From NCBI RefSeq assembly GCF_004319545.1, contig NZ_CP036313.1, positions 3,722,501-3,786,500 on the forward strand: 64,000 bases of DNA, written 5' to 3'. The notes beneath the pieces are model-generated. The model was not told where the DNA came from, searched no databases, and saw only the letters and a program-made list of their open reading frames with translations. The translations under genes were made by a program, and so were the position numbers. Source of the DNA: Desulfobacter hydrogenophilus (GTDB lineage: Bacteria; Desulfobacterota; Desulfobacteria; Desulfobacterales; Desulfobacteraceae). Of this stretch, positions 53,649 to 62,079 are shown one piece after another. How positions within the stretch are numbered: position 1 is the stretch's first letter; each line of letters starts with the position of its first letter.

Positions 53649-54044
53649 ATGAAAAAGTATCCTTTTTTGGAAGAACTCGGCATTGAAGTCCTCTATGCAA
53701 AAGACGGTGAATCAGAATTGGCAATTGATTTAACAAAAAAACACACGACCTCCTGGGGCTCCATGCACGGTGGTGTGACAATGACGTTATTGGATGTCTG
53801 TATGTCACGCGCTGCACGTTCAGCCGATCCGGAAGAGAGCGGCGCTGCGACTATCGAGATGAAAGTCAGTTTTTTTCAACCGGGTGGCCAGATAGGTCAA
53901 CGTGTGACCGCGAAAGGTCGTCTTTTACATAATTCAGGTCGGATGTTCTTCTGTGAAGGGGAGATCTGGAATGGCGAAAAACTGGTTGCCAAGGCTTTGG
54001 GCACTTTCAAACTTTTCCATAGTGCAACGTTGTCTAAAAGCTGA
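53649..54044 (+). CDS. PaaI-family hotdog thioesterase
   Basis: 131 residues, hotdog fold. The helix motif SWGSMHGGVTMTLLDVCMS contains the HGG block of PaaI/YbgC-like acyl-CoA thioesterases, followed by TIEMKVSFFQPG and GRMFFCEGEIWNGEKLVAKALGTF. Probably hydrolyses acyl- or aryl-CoA; substrate unknown. Ribosome site AGGAAGAG, 15 bp after the previous frame. Confidence 0.88.
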   Translation: MKKYPFLEELGIEVLYAKDGESELAIDLTKKHTTSWGSMHGGVTMTLLDVCMSRAARSADPEESGAATIEMKVSFFQPGGQIGQRVTAKGRLLHNSGRMFFCEGEIWNGEKLVAKALGTFKLFHSATLSKS

Positions 54045-54126
54045 AACTCAATCATCGAGTGAAAGAGTATCCCCCTAAGGTATACCTTGTCTATTACTTA
54101 AAAATTAATAATGAAGAGGAGTCCTG

Positions 54127-54705
54127 ATGAGCAGCCAAATACCTACACGTGACGCAGCCTTGGCGCTTCTAAAAAACTACAACACGAGCCAGAGCCTTAT
54201 CAAGCATGCATTTGCCGTCGAAGGCGTGATGCGTTACATGGCCGGAAAATATGGTGAGGATAAAAATACATGGGGTATTGTGGGCTTGATCCACGACCTT
54301 GATTATGAGCAATTTCCTGAACAGCACTGCAAAAAGACCGAGGAGATTTTAAAGGAAAACGATTGGCCAAAGGATTTGATCCGTGCCGTGGTCAGCCATG
54401 GATGGGGGATTTGCACGGATGTCAAGCCCGAAAGCACCATGGAAAAAGTGCTCTTTGCCGTTGACGAGCTTACCGGATTGGTGGCAACTTCGGCGCTGGT
54501 GAGGCCTTCAAAGAGCGTCATGGACTTGAAAGCCAAATCGGTCAAGAAAAAGTGGAAGGACAAACGATTTGCGGCGGGCGTTGATCGCTCAATTATCCAG
54601 AAAGGCGCCGATATGTTGGGGGTGGAATTGGGCGAACTGATTACGGATACGATCTTGGGAATGCGCGAGGTCGCAGTTGAGATCGGTTTGAAAGGAGAGG
54701 CTTAA
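54127..54705 (+). CDS. HD-domain hydrolase
   Basis: 192 residues. Metal-dependent phosphohydrolase signature: [16 protein letters not shown] (first His), [19 protein letters not shown] (His-Asp pair) and AVDELTGLV (late Asp). This is the HDIG-type single-domain family whose natural substrates are mostly unknown, often nucleotides. It starts behind AAGAGGAGTCCTG and is followed 1 bp later by the DUF6485 gene. Confidence 0.87.
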   Translation: MSSQIPTRDAALALLKNYNTSQSLIKHAFAVEGVMRYMAGKYGEDKNTWGIVGLIHDLDYEQFPEQHCKKTEEILKENDWPKDLIRAVVSHGWGICTDVKPESTMEKVLFAVDELTGLVATSALVRPSKSVMDLKAKSVKKKWKDKRFAAGVDRSIIQKGADMLGVELGELITDTILGMREVAVEIGLKGEA

Positions 54706-54706
54706 T

Positions 54707-54910
54707 ATGGAGTGCAAACAAGATAAGAACCTTGAACAGTGCAACTGTAGCTATGATCCTTGCCCAAAAAAAGGTATCTGCTGCGAATGTATTCGATATC
54801 ATGTCAGGATGCGTCAACTTCCGGCCTGTGTATTTCCGAACGACGCCGAGCGAACCTATGATCGCAGTTATGAGCATTTCGCCCGCCTGGTCGGTGAAGG
54901 GAAGGTATAG
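54707..54910 (+). CDS. Cysteine-rich DUF6485 protein
   Basis: 67 residues with seven cysteines in [21 protein letters not shown] and PACVFP. It matches a short conserved family of anaerobes (DUF6485) that probably binds metal or an Fe-S cluster; no function is known to me. It begins 1 bp after the HD hydrolase stop, with GGAGAGG in that gene's end as ribosome site, so the two are co-expressed. Confidence 0.82.
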   Translation: MECKQDKNLEQCNCSYDPCPKKGICCECIRYHVRMRQLPACVFPNDAERTYDRSYEHFARLVGEGKV

Positions 54911-54960
54911 GACCAGGAAAGAGAAGGCAGGGGCAGTCAGGAGAGTGACATTGCCTAGGA

Positions 54961-54984
54961 CAAACTGCGGAAAACCGCAGTTTG
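54961..54984 (+). terminator. Perfect CCGCAGTTTG hairpin
   Basis: CAAACTGCGG, AAAA loop, CCGCAGTTTG: 10-bp perfect stem between the DUF6485 gene and the convergent gene at 55001. No T-run follows, so it may act as a bidirectional terminator-like or mRNA-end structure. Confidence 0.5.
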
Positions 54985-55000
54985 ATATGACCCGGCAGCA

Positions 55001-55267
55001 TTACTCAAGTCCCAGGTTATCATAGAAGTGCCGGCGTTTCATCCGGTACAGTGCCTTGTCTTCTCTGACCAGGTAGTGGTATTTGTTGTTTTCGTCATCA
55101 AAACATTCAAAAAGGCCGGTATACTCCTCTATATCGGTAACATCACAGATCCTGGAAACATCATCGTTAAACCGCCGGCATACTGAAAACCAGTCTTCAA
55201 TTTCCGCGTCTTTTTTGATGCTGATTGCCTTTGAGGCCTCATTATATTCCGCCTGGATGGCTTTCAT
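55001..55267 (-). CDS. Hypothetical acidic protein
   Basis: 88 residues, acidic, soluble: MKAIQAEYNEASKAISIKKDAEIEDWF then YTGLFECFDDENNKYHYLVREDKALYRMKRRHFYDNLGLE. Ribosome site CCGGAGGTATCGAC is strong. No family recognised. Monocistronic by position. Confidence 0.65.
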   Translation of the reverse strand: MKAIQAEYNEASKAISIKKDAEIEDWFSVCRRFNDDVSRICDVTDIEEYTGLFECFDDENNKYHYLVREDKALYRMKRRHFYDNLGLE

Positions 55268-55591
55268 GTCGATACCTCCGGATTTTTAAATTACAGGGTG
55301 AAAAAGGTTTTGTTTATAAAATTGATTTTAGCAGAACAGATCTTTTTATGAAAACATAAAATGTGCAAGCCTATCAGAACTGACTGCATTTGTTGAAATT
55401 TTATCAGAAAGCTGATGAGATTGAAAAAATCTAAATTGTTTAATTTAAAAGATTTTAAAATAGCGCCGCAACATTTAGGCGCCATTTATTGTCAGTTCAT
55501 CTTTTTTCTGATATTGAAAATAGAAAGCGTATTATAGCGGCATGCATGAAAATAACCACAGAATTTTTATAAAAATAAAAGAATATAACTT

Positions 55592-56035
55592 ATGAAGTAC
55601 TCACAGGCAAAACAAGGAAGAATATACATTATTCGTCTTGAAGACGGCGATATCATACACGAAGAAATTGAAAAATTTGCCAATGAAAAAGCAATAAAAG
55701 CTGCGGCATTAACCATTCTCGGGGGCGCGGATAAAAACAGTAAGCTAATTGTCGGCCCGGAACATGGACGGACAGAATCAATTACGCCAATGGAACATAT
55801 TCTTAATAATGTTCATGAAATAGTGGGGACCGGCACAATCTTTCCTAATGAGAAAGGGGAGACCAAATTACACATGCACATAGCTTGTGGAAGAGAAAAT
55901 TCAACTGTAACCGGATGTATCCGTAACGGTGTTCGGACATGGCATATATTAGAGATTATTTTATTTGAATTAATTGATACTGGTGCTGTTCGTGTGTTGG
56001 ATCCAACTACGGGATTTGAATTGCTCAACCCATAA
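55592..56035 (+). CDS. PPC/DUF296 domain protein
   Basis: 147 residues forming one PPC (DUF296) domain, as found in plant AT-hook proteins and in stand-alone bacterial proteins. Typical blocks: YIIRLEDGDIIHEEIEKFA, AAALTILGGADK, KLHMHIACGREN (metal-binding HxH) and GCIRNGVRTWHILEIIL. Bacterial members form trimers and may bind zinc; function unknown. AT-rich DNA precedes it; no strong ribosome site. Confidence 0.85.
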   Translation: MKYSQAKQGRIYIIRLEDGDIIHEEIEKFANEKAIKAAALTILGGADKNSKLIVGPEHGRTESITPMEHILNNVHEIVGTGTIFPNEKGETKLHMHIACGRENSTVTGCIRNGVRTWHILEIILFELIDTGAVRVLDPTTGFELLNP

Positions 56036-56046
56036 ATATCTTTAAT

Positions 56047-56110
56047 ATAACAGCCATGGGCTGACCTGGTCTATTAACACCCAGACTCAACCCACAACAA
56101 AACATGAAAG
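56047..56110 (+). repeat. CATGAAAG-family repeat, complete
   Basis: ATAACAGCCATGGGCTGACC, TGGTCTATTAACACCCAGAC, TCAACCCACAACAAAACATG, AAAG. The least altered copy with 3128-3196. It follows the PPC gene by 12 bp. Confidence 0.82.
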
Positions 56111-56165
56111 CACTGTATAGGTTGCACAGACTTTCTTATAAAAACCCACAACGGAAAGCACTCGC

Positions 56166-56354
56166 TTATTTTTTCAAAAGAGGAGATTGATATTCTATCC
56201 AATTTCCTTTGTTCTTTCGACGGTCGTTACTTTCTCTGCAATCTGGATTAAACCGTTTTTCAATTCCTGTATAATTCAACGGGTTGAGTCGGCGACGATC
56301 TATTCCGGAACGTCTTTCTTCTTGGCCTCGACGCTCTTTCTCTTTTTTCACCAT
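56166..56354 (-). CDS. Small basic RRSGIDRR protein, unknown
   Basis: 62 residues, very rich in Arg, Lys and Glu (KKEKERRGQEERRSGIDRRRLNPLNYTGIEKRFN...). The ERRSGIDRR string is a common low-complexity motif near the ends of deltaproteobacterial signalling and membrane proteins; here it is a free-standing gene with a strong ribosome site (CAAAGGAGGATAATC). Function unknown; nucleic-acid binding is possible from its charge. Confidence 0.6.
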   Translation of the reverse strand: MVKKEKERRGQEERRSGIDRRRLNPLNYTGIEKRFNPDCRESNDRRKNKGNWIEYQSPLLKK

Positions 56355-56608
56355 GATTATCCTCCTTTGCCATTACGGATTTTTGTGACTCGATGATCCC
56401 GTTTTTGTTAATTTGCCCAGCTTCGGCGTTGGAAAAAATTTTTAAACCTCAAAATATGTTGTATATTCATCAGGTTAAAAAATATTTCCGCCTTGAATTT
56501 GAACAAATTACCTAAAAACTTGATGATCGAGTGTGAAGATATAAAAATTATAATGGTTGGGATGGAGCCTGTCAAACAAACAGCTGTATTCCTTTCCGGG
56601 TCTAATGG

Positions 56609-57742
56609 TCATTTAACCTTAATCAGCTCGTACGCCCGGGTCCCCAGGCCGATTTTTTCGGCATGGGCCATGCAGCTTTGCCATTCAGACTCGGGCCGGT
56701 TATTGGTAAAATGGTCGTGGTAGCCATGAAAGTCAGGCTTAGCCAAATTTTCGGCCAGCTGACTGCCGGGCAGGGGGTCGGCTGCCAGGCAGGCGTCCAC
56801 GCAGGCCTGGTCCAGGGCCAGGGGGTCACGGGAGGCGAACATGCCCAGGTTGGGCAGGATGGGTACATCGTTTTCTCCGTGGCAATCACAGTTTGGGGAG
56901 ACATCCACCACCAGGGAAATATGGAAACAGGGACGTCCGTCCACCACGGCTTTGGTATATTCCGCCATACGGCGGTTCAGCATCTCCACTGCGGCGTTGA
57001 AATCAAATGAAATGGCGTCAAAGTTGCAGGCCCCAAGACAGCGGCCGCAGCCCACGCAATTTTCCAGGTTTACCTGCATTTTTTTAGTCTCTTCATCAAA
57101 ATCCAGTGCCTGGTTTGCACACTCTTTTTGACAGGCCATGCAACCCCGGCACAGGGTTTCGTCAATTTGAGCCTTGCCGCTGCTGTGCTGCTCGGTTTTG
57201 CCCGCCCGGGAACCGCATCCCATGCCGATGTTCTTGATGACGCCGCCAAAACCGGTCAGTTCATGCCCTTTAAAATGGGTGAGACTGATGAAGACATCTG
57301 CATCCATGACGGCCCGTCCGATTTTGGCCTCCTTGACATAGTCGCATCCGGTCAGGGGTACATTGATGTCATCGGTCCCTTTAAGGCCGTCACCGATGAG
57401 GATGGGACAGCCCACGGTCAAGGGCGTGAATCCGTTTTCCCAGGCGCATTCCAGGTGCTCCAGGGCGTTTTTTCGGCTTCCAGGGTACATGGTATTGCAG
57501 TCTGTTAAAAAAGGTTTGCCCCCGAACTCCTTGACCACGTCGGCCACGGCTCTGGCATAGTTTGGCCGAAGGTAACTGATGTTCCCCATTTCTCCAAAAT
57601 GAAGCTTGATGGCGGCAAACTTGCCGTCCATATCGAGATCCCCGATCCCCGCCTTTTTGATGAGCTTTTTTAGTTTTGTCGGCAGTCCGTCGCCAAACGC
57701 CTTGGTTCGAAAATCGGTAAAATAAACCTTTGCTTTTTCCAT
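56609..57742 (-). CDS. DUF362 ferredoxin
   Basis: About 377 residues. DUF362 domain (YFTDFRTKAFGDGLPTKLKKLI, AIKLHFGEMGNISYLRPNYAR, LTDCNTMYPGSRKNALEHLE, FKGHELTGFGGVIKNIGMGCGSRAGK) wrapped around two 4Fe-4S motifs, CRGCMACQKECANQAL and CVGCGRCLGACNFDAI. Such proteins are widespread in anaerobes; an electron-transfer role is inferred from the clusters. Start taken at 57742 where the family begins; an ATG at 57787 is also in frame. A terminator separates it from nhaB upstream. Confidence 0.88.
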   Translation of the reverse strand: MEKAKVYFTDFRTKAFGDGLPTKLKKLIKKAGIGDLDMDGKFAAIKLHFGEMGNISYLRPNYARAVADVVKEFGGKPFLTDCNTMYPGSRKNALEHLECAWENGFTPLTVGCPILIGDGLKGTDDINVPLTGCDYVKEAKIGRAVMDADVFISLTHFKGHELTGFGGVIKNIGMGCGSRAGKTEQHSSGKAQIDETLCRGCMACQKECANQALDFDEETKKMQVNLENCVGCGRCLGACNFDAISFDFNAAVEMLNRRMAEYTKAVVDGRPCFHISLVVDVSPNCDCHGENDVPILPNLGMFASRDPLALDQACVDACLAADPLPGSQLAENLAKPDFHGYHDHFTNNRPESEWQSCMAHAEKIGLGTRAYELIKVK

Positions 57743-57871
57743 GTTTTCTGTTTTCCAGTTTAATTTATTTTTAAAATACATCAGCATAGGAGCTCTGCTG
57801 GTGTCAAATTTGAGTTGAATGTGGATTTATGGTCTGCCACAGTATAACCGTTCAGATCATATTCTAAGAAA

Positions 57872-57922
57872 AAAAAAGGTGCGCCGGAGTGCAGAAAGTT
57901 CTGCATTGGGCACACCTTTTTG
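57872..57922 (-). terminator. Rho-independent terminator between nhaB and the DUF362 gene
   Basis: AAAAAGGTGCGCC pairs with GGGCACACCTTTTT, with an inner TGCAGAA/TTCTGCA stem. T-runs on both sides allow either direction; for the minus strand it ends the nhaB transcript. Confidence 0.85.
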
Positions 57923-57945
57923 TCTTTATCTAATACGTATTCGTA

Positions 57946-59556
57946 TTATAAAAATAGGTAACAAGCAGCAAGGCCTGTTATTGACATGGTTATGGTGTAT
58001 GGCAGAGCAAGCCAAACCATCCGGCCATAGGACAGTCTGATGACTGGTGCCAGCGCTGAAGTCAGCAAGAAAAGGAAAGCAGCCTGACCATTTGGCGTTG
58101 CCACGCTTGGAATGTTGGTTCCAGTATTAATTGCGACGGCCAGGTGGTCAAAATGCTTTATAACTTCACGTGCTTTGAGGGCAGCTTCCCCCGGCAGCGA
58201 AGCTAATACGTCGGCCCGAACAAGTTCCGGATCGGTAAGTTTGGCCATCAGCTCCTGTCCGGTCATGCCAATATTGGGTATCTGTCCCAGCACCTGGACA
58301 AAATGCATCTTTGTTTCCGTAATATATACGGTGGCAACAAAGACGTTGTCGGAAATCGCGGATAATAGACCGTTCGCTATATAGTATGCGCCAAGCTGCA
58401 GATGACCATGAAGACTGAGAACAAAATGCATGATGGGGTGGAAAAGGTGTTGTTCGTGAATAACGGCAACAATGGAGAAAAAGACAACCAGTAGGGCAGT
58501 AAACGGCAGGGCTTCTGTAAACGCATCGCCAAATTGATGTTCGTCGGTAATCCCGTTAAAAGAGGTCAGGAATATGATAACGGATAATCCGATCAGACCC
58601 ACAGCGGCAAGATGGAAGGCCAGCGCAAGAATCAGCCAGATACCACCAATGGCCTGCATAATAAGTCTGGCCTTGCCTTTGGTTCCCCGTTTTTCTTCCA
58701 TTTTAACTGCGGTTTCAAGCAGGTGGGAACGGATGTTGCCGGGCATTTCAACACCATAGCCGAACCAGTGTGTTCTTTCCAGGCCATAACAAGTCCCAAG
58801 CCCGATGATAAGGACGGGGATGGAGACCGGTGCAACTTCTAGGAAAAACTCAACAAAGTGCCAGCCCATAATGTGGCCGATAAGCAGGTTCTGGGGTTCG
58901 CCAACCAGGGTACAGACACCACCCAGAGCGGTACCCACAGCCCCATGCATCATCAAGTTACGCAAGAAAGCCCGAAACTGAACCAGGTCATCCCGTTTTG
59001 CCAATTGGCATGAATTATCATCAGTGAGATCATGTTCGCAGGTACTATCTTTTCCCGAGGCATAACGGTGGTATACATTATAAAAACCAAAGGCAACAGC
59101 GATGATTACCGCCGTAACCGTTAACGCATCAAGGAAAGCGGACAGAAAAGCGCCGGCAAAACAAAAAAGCAAAGAAATAATAACTTTAGACTGCACCCGC
59201 ACAAGTATCCTGGTGAAGGTGAACTGCAAAAATTCCTTCATGAAATAGATGCCTGCAACCATAAACATCAAAAGAAGGATAACCTCAAAATTGGCCAGTG
59301 CTTCATGGTAAACGGTTTCCGGCTTGGCCAAGCCCATGATAATGGCTTCAATGGCCAAAAGGCCACCCGAAGGCAACGGATAGCATTTCAGTGCCATGGC
59401 CAGGGTGAAAATAAATTCCCCAATGAGCACCCAGCCTGTGATAAAAGGGCCGGAAACAATAAGGAGAATGGGGTTGATAATTAGGAACACTATGATAGCA
59501 AGCTTGTACCATATGGGTGCATTCCCTAAAAAATTTTTTACAAAGGCGTTGAGCAT
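57946..59556 (-). CDS. nhaB: Na+/H+ antiporter NhaB
   Basis: 536-residue inner-membrane exchanger of the NhaB (ion transporter) family. Typical blocks: [88 protein letters not shown] and [12 protein letters not shown]. It exports Na+ in exchange for protons. It diverges from the second antiporter gene, whose 5' end begins at 60070, with a 513-bp region between. The upstream leader appears structured. Confidence 0.95.
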   Translation of the reverse strand: MLNAFVKNFLGNAPIWYKLAIIVFLIINPILLIVSGPFITGWVLIGEFIFTLAMALKCYPLPSGGLLAIEAIIMGLAKPETVYHEALANFEVILLLMFMVAGIYFMKEFLQFTFTRILVRVQSKVIISLLFCFAGAFLSAFLDALTVTAVIIAVAFGFYNVYHRYASGKDSTCEHDLTDDNSCQLAKRDDLVQFRAFLRNLMMHGAVGTALGGVCTLVGEPQNLLIGHIMGWHFVEFFLEVAPVSIPVLIIGLGTCYGLERTHWFGYGVEMPGNIRSHLLETAVKMEEKRGTKGKARLIMQAIGGIWLILALAFHLAAVGLIGLSVIIFLTSFNGITDEHQFGDAFTEALPFTALLVVFFSIVAVIHEQHLFHPIMHFVLSLHGHLQLGAYYIANGLLSAISDNVFVATVYITETKMHFVQVLGQIPNIGMTGQELMAKLTDPELVRADVLASLPGEAALKAREVIKHFDHLAVAINTGTNIPSVATPNGQAAFLFLLTSALAPVIRLSYGRMVWLALPYTITMSITGLAACYLFL

Positions 59557-60069
59557 AATCTGATCCTCACAATTATTAGGAACAACAGGTTATAAGTTTT
59601 AAAAATGTTACAGAATATGCCTTCTAACATCTCACCTGCAAAAATTCAACACATTATTCAGTACTGACACAGGAATTTAGGATAAGGCCGGTGGACGCAG
59701 ATCAACCGGTTTCTTTTATAGGTAAAAGGAGCCGATTAATCTCATTAAAAGTGTCACGCCCTGTTAATTTCCATTTGTTTTACTTCAGTCAGTGCCTTGG
59801 ATGGTCTGACCGTCGCTTGCCATTGGATCTCCGTATATGTATCCCAATCTTTTCTACTCCCAAGCGTATTTTTCGAATTTAATGTTGTTTGATTTAGTAT
59901 AAAAATAAAATGATTAGAATTGTTTTTTCAACTAAAAGCGTCTGTATTCCTCTCTTGTCAAATCACGATAAACGGGATAGATTCTTTTTTTAGTCTTAAA
60001 AAATATATCTATAATATTACAGAATATTCACAACGTAATGTCACATATATGAAACTTGAGGTCAGAAAG
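59557..60069 (-). promoter_or_regulatory. nhaB leader and divergent promoter region
   Basis: No gene seen. On the nhaB strand, about 250-300 nt before the start, GGAGATCCAATGGCAAGCGA, CGGTCAGACCATCCAAGGCA, CTGACTG can fold in two exclusive ways: ATGG with CCAT, or GTCAG with CTGAC. A further AACCGGTTGATC/ACCGGCC segment follows. Such switching before a sodium antiporter suggests a riboswitch-like leader, but I cannot match it to a named class. Confidence 0.35.
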
Positions 60070-60111
60070 ATGGCGATGAAATTTATGAAAGTACGATCTT
60101 CAATCATCCTT
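60070..60111 (+). pseudogene. Detached 5' end of the antiporter gene (left of IS)
   Basis: Fourteen codons, MAMKFMKVRSSIIL, behind GAGGTCAGAAAG, end exactly at the 9-bp duplication ATCATCCTT. Joined to codon 62089 they restore an unbroken signal peptide (MAMKFMKVRSSIILFVFVLL ending SGAFAYA). After the junction the frame runs into IS sequence and stops within 12 codons. Confidence 0.82.
60103..60111 (+). repeat. 9-bp target-site duplication, left
   Basis: ATCATCCTT; identical sequence at 62080-62088 on the other side of the IS. Confidence 0.82.
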
Positions 60112-62079
60112 AAGTTTCGCTTGTTTGAATTTGGGTTTCAGTAGTTTTGGATGCAATTATCCGATTTTTCACTTTGGCCAATTTTGACCAGGTTATGAAG
60201 TATCAAACAAATACTGGTGAGTGTAGCATTCTTCCGGCACATCCAGAATCGATAAAATATCTTTTTGTGTCTCGGTCAGCTTGGAGACAAAATATTGCCG
60301 GCTTCCATCATGAAGCAGTATTACGCCACATACGACAAATTCAAACATTGCCAACATGTTTTCTGTTTTAGGGTTACGCACATCCCTTTTATTGGGCATG
60401 AAATTATCCAAACCTTTATCCCGTTCGGCAATTTTTATTCTGGCCGTTCTTTCCATAAGGACCAAAATTTGAAGTGCTATTTTGAAAAGGAAAAGATAAG
60501 CTTCTATTCTATCAGGCGTTTGCAGATAAATCGGTTCGAGATTGTAACCTGACTTTGACCGTTTATAAAGATGCTCCACCTTGTACTGATTTTTATGAGC
60601 CAGCATCGCATCTTCTATTGAAAAATCAGAAGCCGGCTTGTTGGTGACGAGTGGATAATAGCCGATTTGATATTGCGCCTTGGTACAGGCGGACTCATTA
60701 TAATTGAGTTCTATAGAGAAGTGATCTTGATAGACCGCAATTTTTTCTGCATTTTTGGCTGGTCGACCGGGCCGTGCATTTTTATACGTGACCACTGGAT
60801 CGTTGTGGACAACAAAATCAAAAAACGCCTGTGTCTTATGTTTTTTTAGTATGGCCTGACAAGCCTGCTCAATGCTGTCCTTCGTCTTTAATTTATATGC
60901 ATTTATTTTTTGGGCGAGTTCATCAAATGCGACTTGGGTTTTAGTGATTCGTTCCAGAAGAGATTTTTTACGGCGGTAAAACAAGCCCTGATCGAAAAGG
61001 ATGATCATTCTGAAGGTATAACTTTTGTTCTCGTGCTCAAAAGTCAGAGGCACCTCAAACCCCCGATTCATTTGATCTTTGTAAGGAATCAGGGTCTCGT
61101 GATCGTGCTTATCCAGTGCTTTGAAAAGAGCTTCTTGATAGGAGGCGTACATGGGCAGAGGACTTAAAAAATATCCTCCGTGATCATTTATGTGCGCCAT
61201 ATTCCCGTGTGTAGCCACCTTGGAATCGCCGGCAAATAAAAAATTTTTCTTTCCCAGCAGGTCAATCAAATGGTGCCACTGTTCCACATAGGTTTCCACA
61301 TCGGCGGTGTTGCCACTATATGTTTGTTGGAATAAGGGAAAGCTACTGTCAGAACTGGCTGTCATGGACCATACCAATTGTTTCAGGTCTTTGCGGTATT
61401 GTTTGCTGTATCCGTATGAGATCTTGATGCTCTGTTCGGATCTATTTTTATTATTCTCGCCGTAAACTTGCGCACAGGTCGTATCGTTATGACAGATTTC
61501 TGTCTGAATCTCAAAGGCTTCAATTATATGTCGGGTAATCAGCAGTTCCAGATTACCAATGCCGAATTTGTGAATAGCGTCTAAGGTATCACCCAGCCTA
61601 TCGTCAAAATATTCATCCGGACTTATGTCAGGGAAAATAACATCCAGGACATTTGATTCCCTGGCAAACTTGCAAACCTTGTAAAGAGACATAACCTGAA
61701 AAAGAATGGCGGTGATCATTGCTATACTTGCCTGCCCATGAGTGAGCATTTTACGTCTTGCATCAAGAGGGACGTTCTGGTCAATAATATCAGCGATGCA
61801 ACATTTGTGAAAATAATGCTGCAAAATCGGGGCAAAACCAATCGGCTTTGTCTCGACATTATTATTGACGTTATCCGCCATAATATTGATTCCAATAACT
61901 CATTGGAATCATATAGTATATTGACAAAGAAAAATCTAGTTTTATTTTGAGCGATTATAGTAATTTATGCCAGATTAGAGGTGATTAATATGCTATTATT
62001 CCAATTTTTTAGATATTTTCATTGATTATCTCTTATTTTCTAATTATTGAAATTTTATTTTGAACAAGCGAAATTAGAG
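60112..62079 (-). mobile_element. IS1634-type insertion sequence
   Basis: About 1.97 kb. Both ends carry the inward-reading sequence TTTCGCTTGTT (left AAGTTTCGCTTGTTTGAA; right, on the other strand, CTCTAATTTCGCTTGTTC), an imperfect terminal repeat. A 9-bp direct repeat ATCATCCTT flanks it. One transposase gene fills it. A perfect 10-bp hairpin (TGATTCCAAT/ATTGGAATCA, about 61889-61913) lies just before the transposase start. It has inserted into the signal-peptide region of an antiporter gene. Confidence 0.85.
60193..61881 (-). CDS. IS1634-family transposase
   Basis: 562-residue DDE transposase of the IS4 superfamily, IS1634 group: N-terminal DUF4277-like part (GFAPILQHYFHKCCIADIIDQNVPLDARRKMLTHGQA), then catalytic Asp in ICHNDTTCAQVYG (about 131), Asp in FAGDSKVATHGNM (about 219), and Glu in YKVEHLYKRSKSGYNLEPIYL (about 434; YREK-like region). 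Uninterrupted, so possibly active. It reads opposite to the antiporter it disrupts. Confidence 0.92.
   Translation of the reverse strand: MADNVNNNVETKPIGFAPILQHYFHKCCIADIIDQNVPLDARRKMLTHGQASIAMITAILFQVMSLYKVCKFARESNVLDVIFPDISPDEYFDDRLGDTLDAIHKFGIGNLELLITRHIIEAFEIQTEICHNDTTCAQVYGENNKNRSEQSIKISYGYSKQYRKDLKQLVWSMTASSDSSFPLFQQTYSGNTADVETYVEQWHHLIDLLGKKNFLFAGDSKVATHGNMAHINDHGGYFLSPLPMYASYQEALFKALDKHDHETLIPYKDQMNRGFEVPLTFEHENKSYTFRMIILFDQGLFYRRKKSLLERITKTQVAFDELAQKINAYKLKTKDSIEQACQAILKKHKTQAFFDFVVHNDPVVTYKNARPGRPAKNAEKIAVYQDHFSIELNYNESACTKAQYQIGYYPLVTNKPASDFSIEDAMLAHKNQYKVEHLYKRSKSGYNLEPIYLQTPDRIEAYLFLFKIALQILVLMERTARIKIAERDKGLDNFMPNKRDVRNPKTENMLAMFEFVVCGVILLHDGSRQYFVSKLTETQKDILSILDVPEECYTHQYLFDTS

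Noticed and set aside
55291..55485. 64-codon minus-strand frame
   Set aside because: AT-rich, no ribosome site, no protein-like composition; probably chance.
59920..60144. 74-codon plus-strand frame between nhaB and the IS
   Set aside because: Its useful part is the detached 5' end of the antiporter gene running into IS sequence; not an independent gene.
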